From: Alphaproteobacteria bacterium
Lineage (GTDB): Bacteria; Pseudomonadota; Alphaproteobacteria; UBA8366; Aestuariispiraceae
DNA length: 64,000 bases
Direction: 5' to 3'
Assembly (NCBI GenBank): GCA_030065235.1
Contig: JASJDC010000003.1
Location: forward strand, 186,001 to 250,000
The number at the start of each line of letters is the position of its first letter. Position 1 is the first letter of the stretch. Shown piece after piece: positions 1 to 8,006 of this stretch. Below the pieces are notes generated by a model. That model saw only the letters and a program-made list of their open reading frames with translations, ran no database searches and was not told the origin of the DNA. A program made the translations under genes and the position numbers.

Positions 1-445
1 CGATGCGGACGGAGAACGGCTCGGCGAGCGCGGTCATGAATTCGGCGTGGTGACCGGCCGCAAACGCCGCTGCGGCTGGTTCGATGCGGCGCTGGTCCGG
101 CAATCCTGCAAGGTCGGCGGCGTCGACGGGATCGCCTTCACCAAGCTGGACGTCCTGGACGGGTTCGCGCGGCTGAAGATCTGCATCGGCTATGACATTG
201 ACGGGAGGCGGTATGATTATCTTCCCGCGGCCGCTGGGCTTCAGGCGCGGGCCGAGCCGGTCTATGAGGAGATGGAAGGCTGGTCCGAAAGCACGCAAGG
301 CGCTCGTCGCTGGGCCGATCTCCCGGCGCAGGCGATCAAATATGTCCGCCGCGTCGAAGAGCTGATCGAGACTCCCGTCGCCTTGCTCTCCACCAGTCCG
401 GAACGGGAAGACACCATCCTGGTCCACGATCCGTTTGACGGCTAG
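1..445 (+). CDS. purA: Adenylosuccinate synthetase, C-terminal part (cut by window start)
   Basis: Joins IMP and aspartate using GTP in the first AMP-specific step of purine synthesis, in the cytoplasm. The reading frame is open from base 2 and gives about 147 residues before the stop. It contains the family's C-terminal block: [14 protein letters not shown], then TKLDVLDG and the [12 protein letters not shown] region, ending in an [16 protein letters not shown]-like tail. Family members are about 430 residues, so roughly two thirds of the gene lies outside the window. The first ATG in view is at base 47, but it is internal. No clear T-run terminator follows, only GC-rich sequence before the next gene at 672. 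Confidence 0.95.
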   Translation, partial: DADGERLGERGHEFGVVTGRKRRCGWFDAALVRQSCKVGGVDGIAFTKLDVLDGFARLKICIGYDIDGRRYDYLPAAAGLQARAEPVYEEMEGWSESTQGARRWADLPAQAIKYVRRVEELIETPVALLSTSPEREDTILVHDPFDG

Positions 446-671
446 CGGCCGGCTGCGCGCGCTTTCGCGCCGTTCCATCCGGCGCCGCGGCGGCGCGCTC
501 TGGCCTGAACGGACCTGAATCGTGCTAGCCTGACGGCACAGGGCTTGCTTCAGCGGTAAACCGGATGGTCAGGATATCGCGGGGCGCATCTTGCTTGGCC
601 GTCGAAACCGGCTTGGGCGCGCCGGTCAAGAGGCGAAAGGCTGGTCGCCCTGACGACTTCGGGAATGCTGA

Positions 672-2705
672 ATGGCGCTGAAGATATCAAGTGGCGAAGG
701 AGCACAACCGGCCGAACCGGCGCCGAGCGCGGCCGGTATGGTGTCGGTGAAGGACCGCTACGACATCAGCATGAATGCGCCGCTGCCGGCCTTTGATACG
801 CAGCCGGCCTTCGCCTACAAGGCGACGGCGCGCCGCGATAAACGCGATCTCATCGCCCTGATTTGCGATCCCAAACTGCCGCCGCGCATCGATCTGGTTC
901 CGACGATGCAACAGCTGGATCAGTCAGGGACGCTCCGGGTCGTCGACTGGGATATTGTGGACTGGGCCCCGGAAAACCGACGCTGTCCCGTGATCCTGTT
1001 CGAACGCCCGAAGGGCGGGCGTGTGTTCGCGTCCAAGACCCAATCGCGGGCGCCGATCAGCGAAGATATGGTGACGCGGAATTTCCTGCATAACGTGGCG
1101 CCGACGCTGCATGACCTGCATCTCTTGAACGAGACGCACCGCGCGATCCGTCCTGAGAATCTATTTTTCGCCGATGAGAAGGAGACCCAGATCGTCCTGG
1201 GCGAATGCCTGTCTGCACCGCCCGCGGTCATGCAGCCTTTGGTGTGCGAGACGATTGAGAATTGCCTGGCCGCGCCGGGCGGGCGCGGCGAGGGATCCAA
1301 GCATCATGACATGTACTCGCTGGGCGTCTGCATTCTGGCGCTGCTGACCGGCGAGTATCCCTGCCTCACGATGTTGGACGATCAGTTGATCCGCGACAAA
1401 TTCGCGCTCGGCTCTTACGCGGCGGTCGTGCAACAGCATCGCGTCTCGTTGACCATGATGGAAGTGCTGCGCGGTCTGTTGAACGATGACATGAACGAGC
1501 GTTGGACGATCGACGACCTGGCGTTGTGGATCAATGGTCGGCGCCTGTCGCCGAAACAGCAGGTCCTGCCTGGCAAGGCGACCCGTCCGTTTGTCGTGAA
1601 CGATCAGGAATATCAGACCGCACGGGAACTGGCCTATGGTTTCTGGCGGCATTGGGATCACGCCGCCGAACCGATTACCGACGGCTCGCTGGACGGATGG
1701 TTGCGCCGAAGCTTGGGCGACGAAGCGAAAATCGAGGCGATCAATCTGGCGAAAGCCGCCGGCGAGGCCGATCAGGACCGTCTGGTCGCACGCGCCATAA
1801 TCGGATTGGACCCGGGCGGGCCGATCCGGATGCGCGCCTTGTCCACAACGGCCGGCGGGATGGGGGCCTTTATCGGCGTCTACGCCGACGATGCAGAGGC
1901 GAGAAAACTATTCGCGCAGGTTGTCACGATGGGCCTGACCGGCTTTTGGATGGAACAGCAGCTCGTCACGCGGCCGGAGAATGTTGTCGCCGCGGCGCGG
2001 ATCGACAAGGCGCGCGCCACCTTGATCCGGGGCGGGCTCGGTTATGGGTTGGAGCGGGTGATCTATGATCTAAACGAGAACTACCCGTGCCGCTCGCCGA
2101 TCTTTGAGCGCGACTATGTGCCAACCTTGGAGCATCTGTTGCCGGCGCTGGAGCGCGCGGCCGAAGGGCAGGGCGAAACGATGCGCCGCCTGGCGGATCG
2201 CGACATCGCGGCTTTTGTGGGCTCGCATTTCCGTCGTGCGATCAGCGCCGAACTGCGCGATATGGACGCGCCGGACCCGGCGACACAGATCATCGGTCAG
2301 ATCCGTCTGCTTGGGATGGTGCAAGAGTCGGTCGGCCGCCAATTGACCCTCACGCAACTATGCCGGGTGGCGGCGCGCCTGTCGAAGCCGGCGGTAGACC
2401 GGTTCAATTCTCGCGAGTTGCGGAAGCGGGCGTTCACCCGCCTGGCGAAGGCGGTGAAGAGCGGCAATCTGTCGGCGATGTTGGAGATGATCGACAACCC
2501 GCGCGAGCTTGAGCTCGACAGACGCGCCTTCAAGCTTGCGACCAATGAATATACGAAATCGGTCGCCGACTCGCTCAATCTCGAGCGCGACATCGCAAAC
2601 CAGGATAAGATCGCGGGCAATATCGGCGGGCAGATCTCATCGGGTTTGGCGGGGCTCTTGGCCACCATGATCTTCGTCATCGCCGCTCTGGTGCGGTTGA
2701 TCTGA
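672..2705 (+). CDS. Membrane-anchored protein kinase-like protein (predicted pseudokinase)
   Basis: 677 residues. Around residues 155-162 the sequence HRAIRPEN aligns with the kinase catalytic loop HRDLKPEN, but the catalytic aspartate is alanine. The DFG position reads GEC, and no VAIK-type lysine is visible in the N-lobe. A DMYSLGV motif matches kinase subdomain IX. The protein therefore looks like a kinase fold without catalytic residues. Residues of about 310-650 are helical and unassigned, and a single hydrophobic helix at the extreme C-terminus (about 655-677) suggests a tail anchor with the rest in the cytoplasm. A membrane-protein gene follows after 25 bases, so the two are probably co-transcribed. 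The function is unknown; scaffolding or signalling is inference. Confidence 0.75.
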   Translation: MALKISSGEGAQPAEPAPSAAGMVSVKDRYDISMNAPLPAFDTQPAFAYKATARRDKRDLIALICDPKLPPRIDLVPTMQQLDQSGTLRVVDWDIVDWAPENRRCPVILFERPKGGRVFASKTQSRAPISEDMVTRNFLHNVAPTLHDLHLLNETHRAIRPENLFFADEKETQIVLGECLSAPPAVMQPLVCETIENCLAAPGGRGEGSKHHDMYSLGVCILALLTGEYPCLTMLDDQLIRDKFALGSYAAVVQQHRVSLTMMEVLRGLLNDDMNERWTIDDLALWINGRRLSPKQQVLPGKATRPFVVNDQEYQTARELAYGFWRHWDHAAEPITDGSLDGWLRRSLGDEAKIEAINLAKAAGEADQDRLVARAIIGLDPGGPIRMRALSTTAGGMGAFIGVYADDAEARKLFAQVVTMGLTGFWMEQQLVTRPENVVAAARIDKARATLIRGGLGYGLERVIYDLNENYPCRSPIFERDYVPTLEHLLPALERAAEGQGETMRRLADRDIAAFVGSHFRRAISAELRDMDAPDPATQIIGQIRLLGMVQESVGRQLTLTQLCRVAARLSKPAVDRFNSRELRKRAFTRLAKAVKSGNLSAMLEMIDNPRELELDRRAFKLATNEYTKSVADSLNLERDIANQDKIAGNIGGQISSGLAGLLATMIFVIAALVRLI

Positions 2706-2730
2706 CGGGGCGGGAAGGGCGAGAGCGGCG

Positions 2731-3411
2731 ATGGCGAAACCACCGGAAAAAGGCGCGAAGAAGGCGGCCGCCGCGAAATCCTCCGGCGGCGGTCGGTCGA
2801 AGCTGATCGCCTATATTCTGGCGCCGCCTGTCTTGTTCATCGCCTATCCGACCGTGATCCTGGCTTTGGGCGGGATGCTGCCGACGCTCGTCGCTTATAT
2901 CATCGATCAGCGGGGCGAGCGCTATGCGGCCCGGACGGTCGGCTATATGAACGTATCCGGCGTCTTGGTCGTGGCGATTGAAATGTGGGCTGGCGATCAC
3001 ACTTGGCGGAAAGCGCTCGACCTGCTCGCCGATCCGATCAATTGGCTCATCATGTTCGGAACCGCCGCCTTGGGCTGGGCGCTGTATTTCGCGTTGCCGC
3101 CGATGGTCAAAGCCTATCTTAAAGTCAGCAATGAATTGCGTATGAAGCAGTTTCGAAAAGAACAGGAACGGCTGATCAATGAGTGGGGCAAGAGCGTCGC
3201 CCGAAACGCGCCTGCGCGGCAGACCGCGAAGCCGAAGTCCGGCCAGGAAGGCGTCGCCGCAAGCCAAGCCGCCGCGGAAAGCGCTGCGCCGGTTGACCCC
3301 GAAACCGCAGAGTATGAGGCGTCGCTCTTGGCTTTGGTCGACGACACGCCCGCCAATGACGACACTCAGGTCGAAACGATGGACCAGATCGGCGAAAAGG
3401 TCGGCAATTAG
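2731..3411 (+). CDS. Conserved membrane protein of unknown function
   Basis: 226 residues. A basic, lysine- and alanine-rich N-terminus (1-23) precedes hydrophobic stretches at about 25-58, 70-88 and 104-128, giving two to four membrane segments. A charged helical region (about 130-155, rich in K, E and R) and a low-complexity acidic tail follow. I recognise no enzymatic motif. It lies 25 bases downstream of the pseudokinase gene on the same strand, and its stop codon overlaps the rpoH stop on the other strand (TTAG, 3408-3411). The likely role is as membrane partner of the upstream protein, inferred from position only. Confidence 0.65.
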   Translation: MAKPPEKGAKKAAAAKSSGGGRSKLIAYILAPPVLFIAYPTVILALGGMLPTLVAYIIDQRGERYAARTVGYMNVSGVLVVAIEMWAGDHTWRKALDLLADPINWLIMFGTAALGWALYFALPPMVKAYLKVSNELRMKQFRKEQERLINEWGKSVARNAPARQTAKPKSGQEGVAASQAAAESAAPVDPETAEYEASLLALVDDTPANDDTQVETMDQIGEKVGN

Positions 3412-4301
3412 GAGGCGGCCAGCGCCAGACGCTTCTCAACGGCGGCGTTGCGCATCGCCTTTTGCAGTTTCTCGAAGGCGCGCACCTCGATTTGTCGGAC
3501 CCGCTCGCGGCTGACGCCGAACTCCTTGCTTAGGTCCTCCAACGTCTTCGGATCTTCCTTCAGGCGCCGTTCGACCAGGATCCGACGCTCCCGGTCGTTC
3601 AGGGTCGTCAACGCATCCTCGAGCATTTCTCGGCGCAGCGACAGTTCCTGGGACTCGGCGAGCACCTGTTCTTGGCTATCGGAATCATCCTCCAACCAGT
3701 CCTGCCACTCGCCGTCGCCATCGGCCTTCAACGGCGCATTCAGCGAATTGTCGGTCCCCGCCAGTCGACGGTTCATGCTGATCACGTCTTGCTCGGGCAC
3801 CGACAGTTCGGTCGCGATATGGGTGACATGCTCCGGCGAGAGGTCGCCTTCGTCCAACGCCTTCAGCTTCGCCTTCATCCGGCGCAGGTTGAAGAACAGC
3901 TTTTTCTGGGCGGCGGTCGTGCCCATTTTCACCAGCGACCAGGAATGCAGGATATACTCCTGGATCGAAGCCCGGATCCACCACATGGCGTAGGTCGCCA
4001 GTCGGAAACCGCGGTCGGGATCGAACCGCTTCACCGCCTGCATCATGCCGACATTGCCTTCGGAGATCAGTTCCGCGACCGGCAGACCGTAGCCGCGATA
4101 GCCCATGGCGATTTTGGCGACAAGGCGCAGGTGGCTGGTGACCAGCTTGTGCGCCGCCTCGCGGTCGCCATTCTCCCGCCAGTCCTTGGCCAGCATGAAT
4201 TCCTCTTGCGGCTCAAGCATCGGGAATTTGCGGATTTCGTCCAGGTAGCGCTGAAGATTGCCCTCGGAACTGACGACAGGCACATTTCCGATATTGCTCA
4301 T
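3408..4301 (-). CDS. rpoH: RNA polymerase sigma factor RpoH (sigma-32)
   Basis: Directs RNA polymerase to heat-shock promoters. The 297 residues show region 1.2/2 (NLQRYLDEIRKFPML, then HLRLVAKIAMGYRGYGLP and FDPDRGFRLATYAMWWIRASIQEYI), an RpoH-box-like stretch (AAQKKLFFNLRR) and the region 4 helix-turn-helix (TLEDLSKEFGVSRERVRQIE). The length is normal for the family and the ATG at 4301 matches the family N-terminus. The gene faces left, away from rluD, and its 3' end overlaps the neighbouring gene by four bases. A possible extended -10 lies near 4399-4407. Alphaproteobacteria often carry more than one RpoH; only one is in view. Confidence 0.97.
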   Translation of the reverse strand: MSNIGNVPVVSSEGNLQRYLDEIRKFPMLEPQEEFMLAKDWRENGDREAAHKLVTSHLRLVAKIAMGYRGYGLPVAELISEGNVGMMQAVKRFDPDRGFRLATYAMWWIRASIQEYILHSWSLVKMGTTAAQKKLFFNLRRMKAKLKALDEGDLSPEHVTHIATELSVPEQDVISMNRRLAGTDNSLNAPLKADGDGEWQDWLEDDSDSQEQVLAESQELSLRREMLEDALTTLNDRERRILVERRLKEDPKTLEDLSKEFGVSRERVRQIEVRAFEKLQKAMRNAAVEKRLALAAS

Positions 4302-4398
4302 CTCTAACCTCCCGATCGATGCGTAACCCTGCAGTTCGGCCGTATTTGAAGCCGGAATGCGTTCACGCCCCTATTCACACTACCAGTATTAAGGCCCG

Positions 4399-4424
4399 AT
4401 TGTAGCAAAAATAAGGCGCAATCT
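4399..4424 (-). promoter_or_regulatory. Possible rpoH promoter (extended -10)
   Basis: Read on the minus strand, 4407-4399 is TGCTACAAT, an extended -10 resembling TGNTATAAT, about 100 bases before the rpoH start. A TTGAAA hexamer lies further upstream, but at 21 bases the spacer is too long for a normal -35. The call rests on the -10 alone. Confidence 0.3.
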
Positions 4425-4484
4425 GTTTCAATATACGCCGATCTGTTCCCGGCGGTTCAATAAATTGTGATCGCGAGGCGGCGG

Positions 4485-5468
4485 CTATTGGTGCGCATCA
4501 AGCGCCTGGATCAAAGCGGCGAGATCGCTTGGAACGGCGCTTTCATAGCGCACCGTCTCGCCATTGTCCGGCCGGCTGAAGCCAAGGCTGCGCGCATGCA
4601 GCGCTTGTCGGTTGAACCCGCTCACGGCGTCGCGCGCCCCCGGCCCCAAGGCGTTCAGCCGCGCCGGCGTCGCCCTTCCATAAACAGGGTCGCCGATCAG
4701 AGGATGGCCCAGATGGGTCATATGCACGCGGATCTGATGGGTCCGCCCGGTTTCCAGCCGGCAGGCGATTTGGCTGGCGGCGCCGTTCTGGAACAGATTT
4801 TCGGTTCGGTAGTTGGTGACCGCGCGCCGGCCCGCGCCGTCTTTCACCACGGCCATGCGCTTTCGGTCTTGCGGCGCGCGCCCGATCGCGGTCTCGATCC
4901 GGCCTTCCGGCGGATTCGGGACGCCATAGACCAGCGCCGTGTAGACACGGTGGATAGCGTGCGCCGCGAAGAGCTCAACCAGGGCGGCGTGCATGGCTTG
5001 GGTTTTGGCGACGACCAAGAGCCCGCTTGTATCCTTGTCGAGCCGATGGACGATTCCGGGCCGCCGCACGCCGCCTATTCCCTGCAGGCTGGGCCCGCAA
5101 TGGTGCAGGAGCGCGTTCACCAGCGTGCCGCTCGGATGGCCGGCGCCGGGATGCACGACGAGACCGGCGGGCTTATCGACGATCAGATAGGCGTCATCTT
5201 CGAAGACGACGTCCAGGGGGATCGCTTCCGGCGCCAATTCCATCTCTTCCGGGGGCGGCGGCTCCAGGGAGATTTCCTGGCCGCGCCGAAGCTTGCGCGC
5301 GGGATTGGCGATCAAGACGCCGTCGACCGTGACCGCGCCATCCAGGATCAGCCGTTTGAGCCGGCTGCGGGAATAGTCGGCGGCGTGGGCGGCCAGCCCT
5401 TGATCGAGGCGACGCCCATCTTGCGCCGCATCGACCTCGAAGGTAAGCCCTGCCGACGTCTCGGTCAC
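4485..5468 (-). CDS. rluD: Ribosomal large-subunit pseudouridine synthase, RluD family
   Basis: Converts uridines in the helix 69 region of 23S rRNA to pseudouridine. The N-terminus has an S4-like RNA-binding segment (GRRLDQGLAAH through ILDGAVTVDG). The catalytic motif GIVHRLDKDTSGLLVVAK carries the family aspartate, and the RTHQIRVHM motif follows. The frame is open further upstream, but I place the start at GTG 5468 (VTETSAGLTFEVD, 327 residues). That fits the family N-terminus and avoids overlapping the opposite-strand gene that starts at 5526. No strong ribosome binding site is visible. RluC or RluA specificity cannot be excluded from sequence alone. Confidence 0.92.
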   Translation of the reverse strand: MTETSAGLTFEVDAAQDGRRLDQGLAAHAADYSRSRLKRLILDGAVTVDGVLIANPARKLRRGQEISLEPPPPEEMELAPEAIPLDVVFEDDAYLIVDKPAGLVVHPGAGHPSGTLVNALLHHCGPSLQGIGGVRRPGIVHRLDKDTSGLLVVAKTQAMHAALVELFAAHAIHRVYTALVYGVPNPPEGRIETAIGRAPQDRKRMAVVKDGAGRRAVTNYRTENLFQNGAASQIACRLETGRTHQIRVHMTHLGHPLIGDPVYGRATPARLNALGPGARDAVSGFNRQALHARSLGFSRPDNGETVRYESAVPSDLAALIQALDAHQ

Positions 5469-5525
5469 GGCGCGCAATTTCGCTGGCTGCGTTCGGCGCC
5501 GTCTTTCCGCATGCAGGGGAACGCT

Positions 5526-5822
5526 ATGCAATTCATCAAAGCCGCCGTGATCGGCATGGGCGTGTTGATCCTGATCGGGCTTGGGCTTCTGGTCTACGGA
5601 TTCGCGACCCAGCTTGGCAAGCAGGCGGATGGCGTTCCGGCGCGCTACGATCGGTCCCACGACCTACCCGCCGACGCGTCGGTCCTGACGACCCATATCG
5701 ATGGCGGCCGCTTGATCATCGAAACACGTAGCGAGGGCGCAGGCCGCGTCTATTACCTCTACGACCTCGAGACCGGCGCGGCGCTCGGCCGTCTCGACAT
5801 AGCGCCGTCGGACGTGCGATAG
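5526..5822 (+). CDS. Small single-pass membrane protein
   Basis: 98 residues, starting MQFIKAAVIGMG. One hydrophobic helix spans about residues 5-28, followed by a soluble domain of about 70 residues with a YYLYDLETG segment near the end. The helix near the N-terminus suggests an inner-membrane anchor with the C-terminal part in the periplasm. It sits back to back with rluD, 57 bases apart, and ends 18 bases before the end of folE. Similar short proteins of unknown function occur in alphaproteobacteria. I cannot assign a function. Confidence 0.7.
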   Translation: MQFIKAAVIGMGVLILIGLGLLVYGFATQLGKQADGVPARYDRSHDLPADASVLTTHIDGGRLIIETRSEGAGRVYYLYDLETGAALGRLDIAPSDVR

Positions 5823-5840
5823 CGGCGCTCTTGATGGGCG

Positions 5841-6470
5841 CTATTGGCCGATCAGGCGCATGAACTCGCCGCGCGTTTTCGGGTCGGTCTTGAACTCGCC
5901 CAACAGTGAACTGGTGACCATGCTGACGCCTTGTTTATTGACGCCGCGGGTGGTCATGCATTCGTGCGCCGCATTGATCACGACCCCGACGCCCCGCGGT
6001 TGAAGCACGTCGTTCAGCGTGTTGGCGATCTGCGCCGTCATCTTCTCCTGAATCTGCAGGCGCTTGGCGTAGACCTCCAGAATGCGAGCCAGTTTGGAGA
6101 TGCCGACGACGCGCCGCTTCGGCAAATAGGCGATATGGGCGTGACCGATGATCGGGCGGATGTGATGTTCGCAATGGCTGTTGAACGGGATGTCCTTCAG
6201 GATCACCATCTCGTCATAGCCGTCGGTCTCTTCGAAGGTGCGCGACAGGATATCGACCGGATCTTCAAAATAGCCGGCGAAAAACTCATCCCAGGAGCGA
6301 ACCACACGATCCGGCGTATCAAGCAATCCCTCGCGGTCCGGGTCGTCCCCGGCATAGGCCAGCAGCGTCCGCACCGCCTGCAGCGCTTCCTCGCGCCCGG
6401 GGCGGCGTTCCTTGGCTGTTTCGCGCTCTTTATCCAATTGCTCCACCAGTTTCACAACCGCAGACGACAT
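5841..6470 (-). CDS. folE: GTP cyclohydrolase I
   Basis: Opens the guanine ring of GTP to give 7,8-dihydroneopterin triphosphate, the first step to folate and also to queuosine-type modifications. The 209 residues contain the zinc ligands C100 and H103 in SHCEHH and C171 in [10 protein letters not shown], with the family spacing. The GISKLARI and QEKMTAQIA blocks are also present. The ATG at 6470 has a good AGGAAAG ribosome binding site on the minus strand. It stands alone and is divergent from the nucleoside operon across a 386-base region. Confidence 0.97.
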   Translation of the reverse strand: MSSAVVKLVEQLDKERETAKERRPGREEALQAVRTLLAYAGDDPDREGLLDTPDRVVRSWDEFFAGYFEDPVDILSRTFEETDGYDEMVILKDIPFNSHCEHHIRPIIGHAHIAYLPKRRVVGISKLARILEVYAKRLQIQEKMTAQIANTLNDVLQPRGVGVVINAAHECMTTRGVNKQGVSMVTSSLLGEFKTDPKTRGEFMRLIGQ

Positions 6471-6856
6471 TATCTTTCCTTTTCAGCCGGCGCGTTCCGG
6501 CGCTGTTTTTTAGCTTCCGCAGCCTGCAGGGCGGACATCCGGTTTTCGGCCGACCGACCCAATACCGCCAAAATAAATGGCGGTATCACGGCGCGGATGC
6601 AACTGATTACGCAGCGCGGCGTCGGCCGGACCATCGAATTCGTTGAGAAGGCGCGCGCGACCCCGCTTGGCGCCAAACGACCCAATTCGGTCGCAGGGTA
6701 GGCCATTAAGGTGAGAAAGGCCCCTCGCAATCATGGATTTTTGCGAATTCCGTTCCCTGAAATCGTTGCGCTGCGCTCTTGCGGAGGCTAGGGATTCGGG
6801 ATGCGGTGATTTTGCGTCGCCGATTCCTAACGAACCACTCTGAACAGGGGCTCATA
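6471..6856. other. Divergent intergenic region between folE and the nucleoside operon
   Basis: 386 bases holding both promoters. The clearest structure is an eight-base inverted repeat at 6562-6586. A ribosome binding site AGGGG sits just before the transporter start at 6857. A minus-strand frame of 86 codons (6470-6730) crosses the region, but its protein looks like nothing I know and it abuts folE, so I do not call it. I see no RNA gene or riboswitch. Confidence 0.5.
6562..6586. promoter_or_regulatory. Inverted repeat, candidate operator
   Basis: ATACCGCC at 6562-6569 is matched by its exact complement GGCGGTAT at 6579-6586, with the nine-base AT-rich spacer AAAATAAAT. It lies between divergent folE and the nucleoside-uptake operon, about 90 bases upstream of folE and 270 bases upstream of the transporter start. 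A dimeric repressor site is likelier than a terminator because no T-run follows on either strand. Confidence 0.4.
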
Positions 6857-7876
6857 ATGACAAACACTCAAGGCGTTTTCGCCAAAACCGCCATTCTGGG
6901 AGCGGCCGCCGCGATGGCGCTCGGCCTGGGCGCGGCCAGCGCTCAGGACTATTCCCCCGCCGTCGTCTTCGACATGGGCGGCAAGTTCGACAAATCCTTC
7001 AACCAAGGCGTCTATGACGGCGTCGAGCGGTTTAAGGAAGAAACCGGCGTCTCCTATCGCGAGTTCGAGGTCACCAACGAAACCCAGCGCGAGCAGGCGG
7101 TTCGCCGGATGGCGCAGCGAGGCGCGGACCCGGTTCTGGGCGTCGGGTTCGCACAGGCCGATGCGATTGGCAAAGTGGCGGCTGAATTCCCTGAGACCCG
7201 TTTCTCCCTGATCGACGGCGTCGTTGACGCGCCGAATGTTCAATCGATCGTCTTCAAGGAGCATGAGGGCTCTTTCCTGGTCGGCATGCTGGCGGCGATG
7301 AAGTCTGAAACCGGCAAGGTGGGCTTCGTCGGCGGCATGGATATTCCGCTGATCCGGAAATTCGCCTGCGGTTTCGAGCAGGGCGCGAAATACGTGAATG
7401 CGGGTACCGAGGTCATCCAGAACATGACCGGCTCGACTCCAGCGGCCTGGAACAACCCAGGACGCGGCGGGGAATTGGCCAAGGCGCAGTTCGACCGTGG
7501 CGTTGACGTGGTTTACGCGGCCGCGGGCGGTACTGGCGTCGGCGTGTATCAGGCGGCGAAAGACAACGGCAAATTCGCGATTGGCGTGGACAGCAACCAA
7601 AATTACCTCCAGCCGGGTACTATGCTGACCTCGATGCTGAAACGTGTCGATGTCGCCGCATACAACGTCTTCAACGACGCCCAGGCCGGTTCCTGGGAAC
7701 CGGGTTTCAAAGTCTTAGGGTTGGCGGAGAACGGCGTTGGCTGGGCGTTGGACGAGCACAATGAGGACCTGATCACCCCGGAGATGAAAGCGGCGGCCGA
7801 CCGGGCGCGCGATGACATCATCAACGGCACGATCACAGTACATGATTACATGTCCGACAACAGCTGCACCTACTAA
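6857..7876 (+). CDS. BMP-family ABC transporter substrate-binding protein (nucleosides)
   Basis: Periplasmic receptor of a nucleoside importer. The start at ATG 6857 has AGGGG upstream and gives 339 residues, beginning with a cleavable signal peptide (about 1-29, ending AASAQ) and no lipobox cysteine, unlike the Bmp/PnrA lipoproteins. The mature protein opens with FDMGGKFDKSFNQG, the family signature. AGGTGVGVYQAAKDNGKFAIGVDSNQ is the purine-nucleoside binding-protein block. It is the first gene of the operon with two permeases, an ATPase and nucleoside catabolic genes, and this context supports nucleosides as substrate. A stem-loop follows and may raise its expression over the downstream genes. 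Confidence 0.9.
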   Translation: MTNTQGVFAKTAILGAAAAMALGLGAASAQDYSPAVVFDMGGKFDKSFNQGVYDGVERFKEETGVSYREFEVTNETQREQAVRRMAQRGADPVLGVGFAQADAIGKVAAEFPETRFSLIDGVVDAPNVQSIVFKEHEGSFLVGMLAAMKSETGKVGFVGGMDIPLIRKFACGFEQGAKYVNAGTEVIQNMTGSTPAAWNNPGRGGELAKAQFDRGVDVVYAAAGGTGVGVYQAAKDNGKFAIGVDSNQNYLQPGTMLTSMLKRVDVAAYNVFNDAQAGSWEPGFKVLGLAENGVGWALDEHNEDLITPEMKAAADRARDDIINGTITVHDYMSDNSCTY

Positions 7877-7899
7877 AAGGGCGATTGAATAGCGGAATT

Positions 7900-7934
7900 G
7901 ACGGCGCGTCTCTCTCTGGCGAGGGCGCGCCGTC
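7900..7934 (+). terminator. Intra-operon stem-loop, possible partial terminator
   Basis: GACGGCGCG at 7900-7908 pairs exactly with CGCGCCGTC at 7926-7934, and TGTCTTTATT follows. It lies between the binding-protein gene and the ATPase gene. Such structures often attenuate transcription or protect the upstream mRNA, so that more binding protein is made than ATPase. The T-tract is broken, so termination is probably partial. Confidence 0.55.
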
Positions 7935-8006
7935 TGTCTTTATTCGAGAGGGAGGTTGGGCGCGCCGACTGGTCAGATTTGCGACGACGCGTCTCTTGGA
8001 ACAATC

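Noticed and set aside
4467-5822. 451-codon plus-strand frame across rluD
   Set aside because: Most of it is antisense to rluD, whose motifs are clear. Only its last 98 codons, from ATG 5526, form a plausible gene.
6470-6730. 86-codon minus-strand frame just upstream of folE
   Set aside because: No family resemblance, it abuts the folE start with no separate ribosome binding site pattern, and it covers the probable divergent promoter region.
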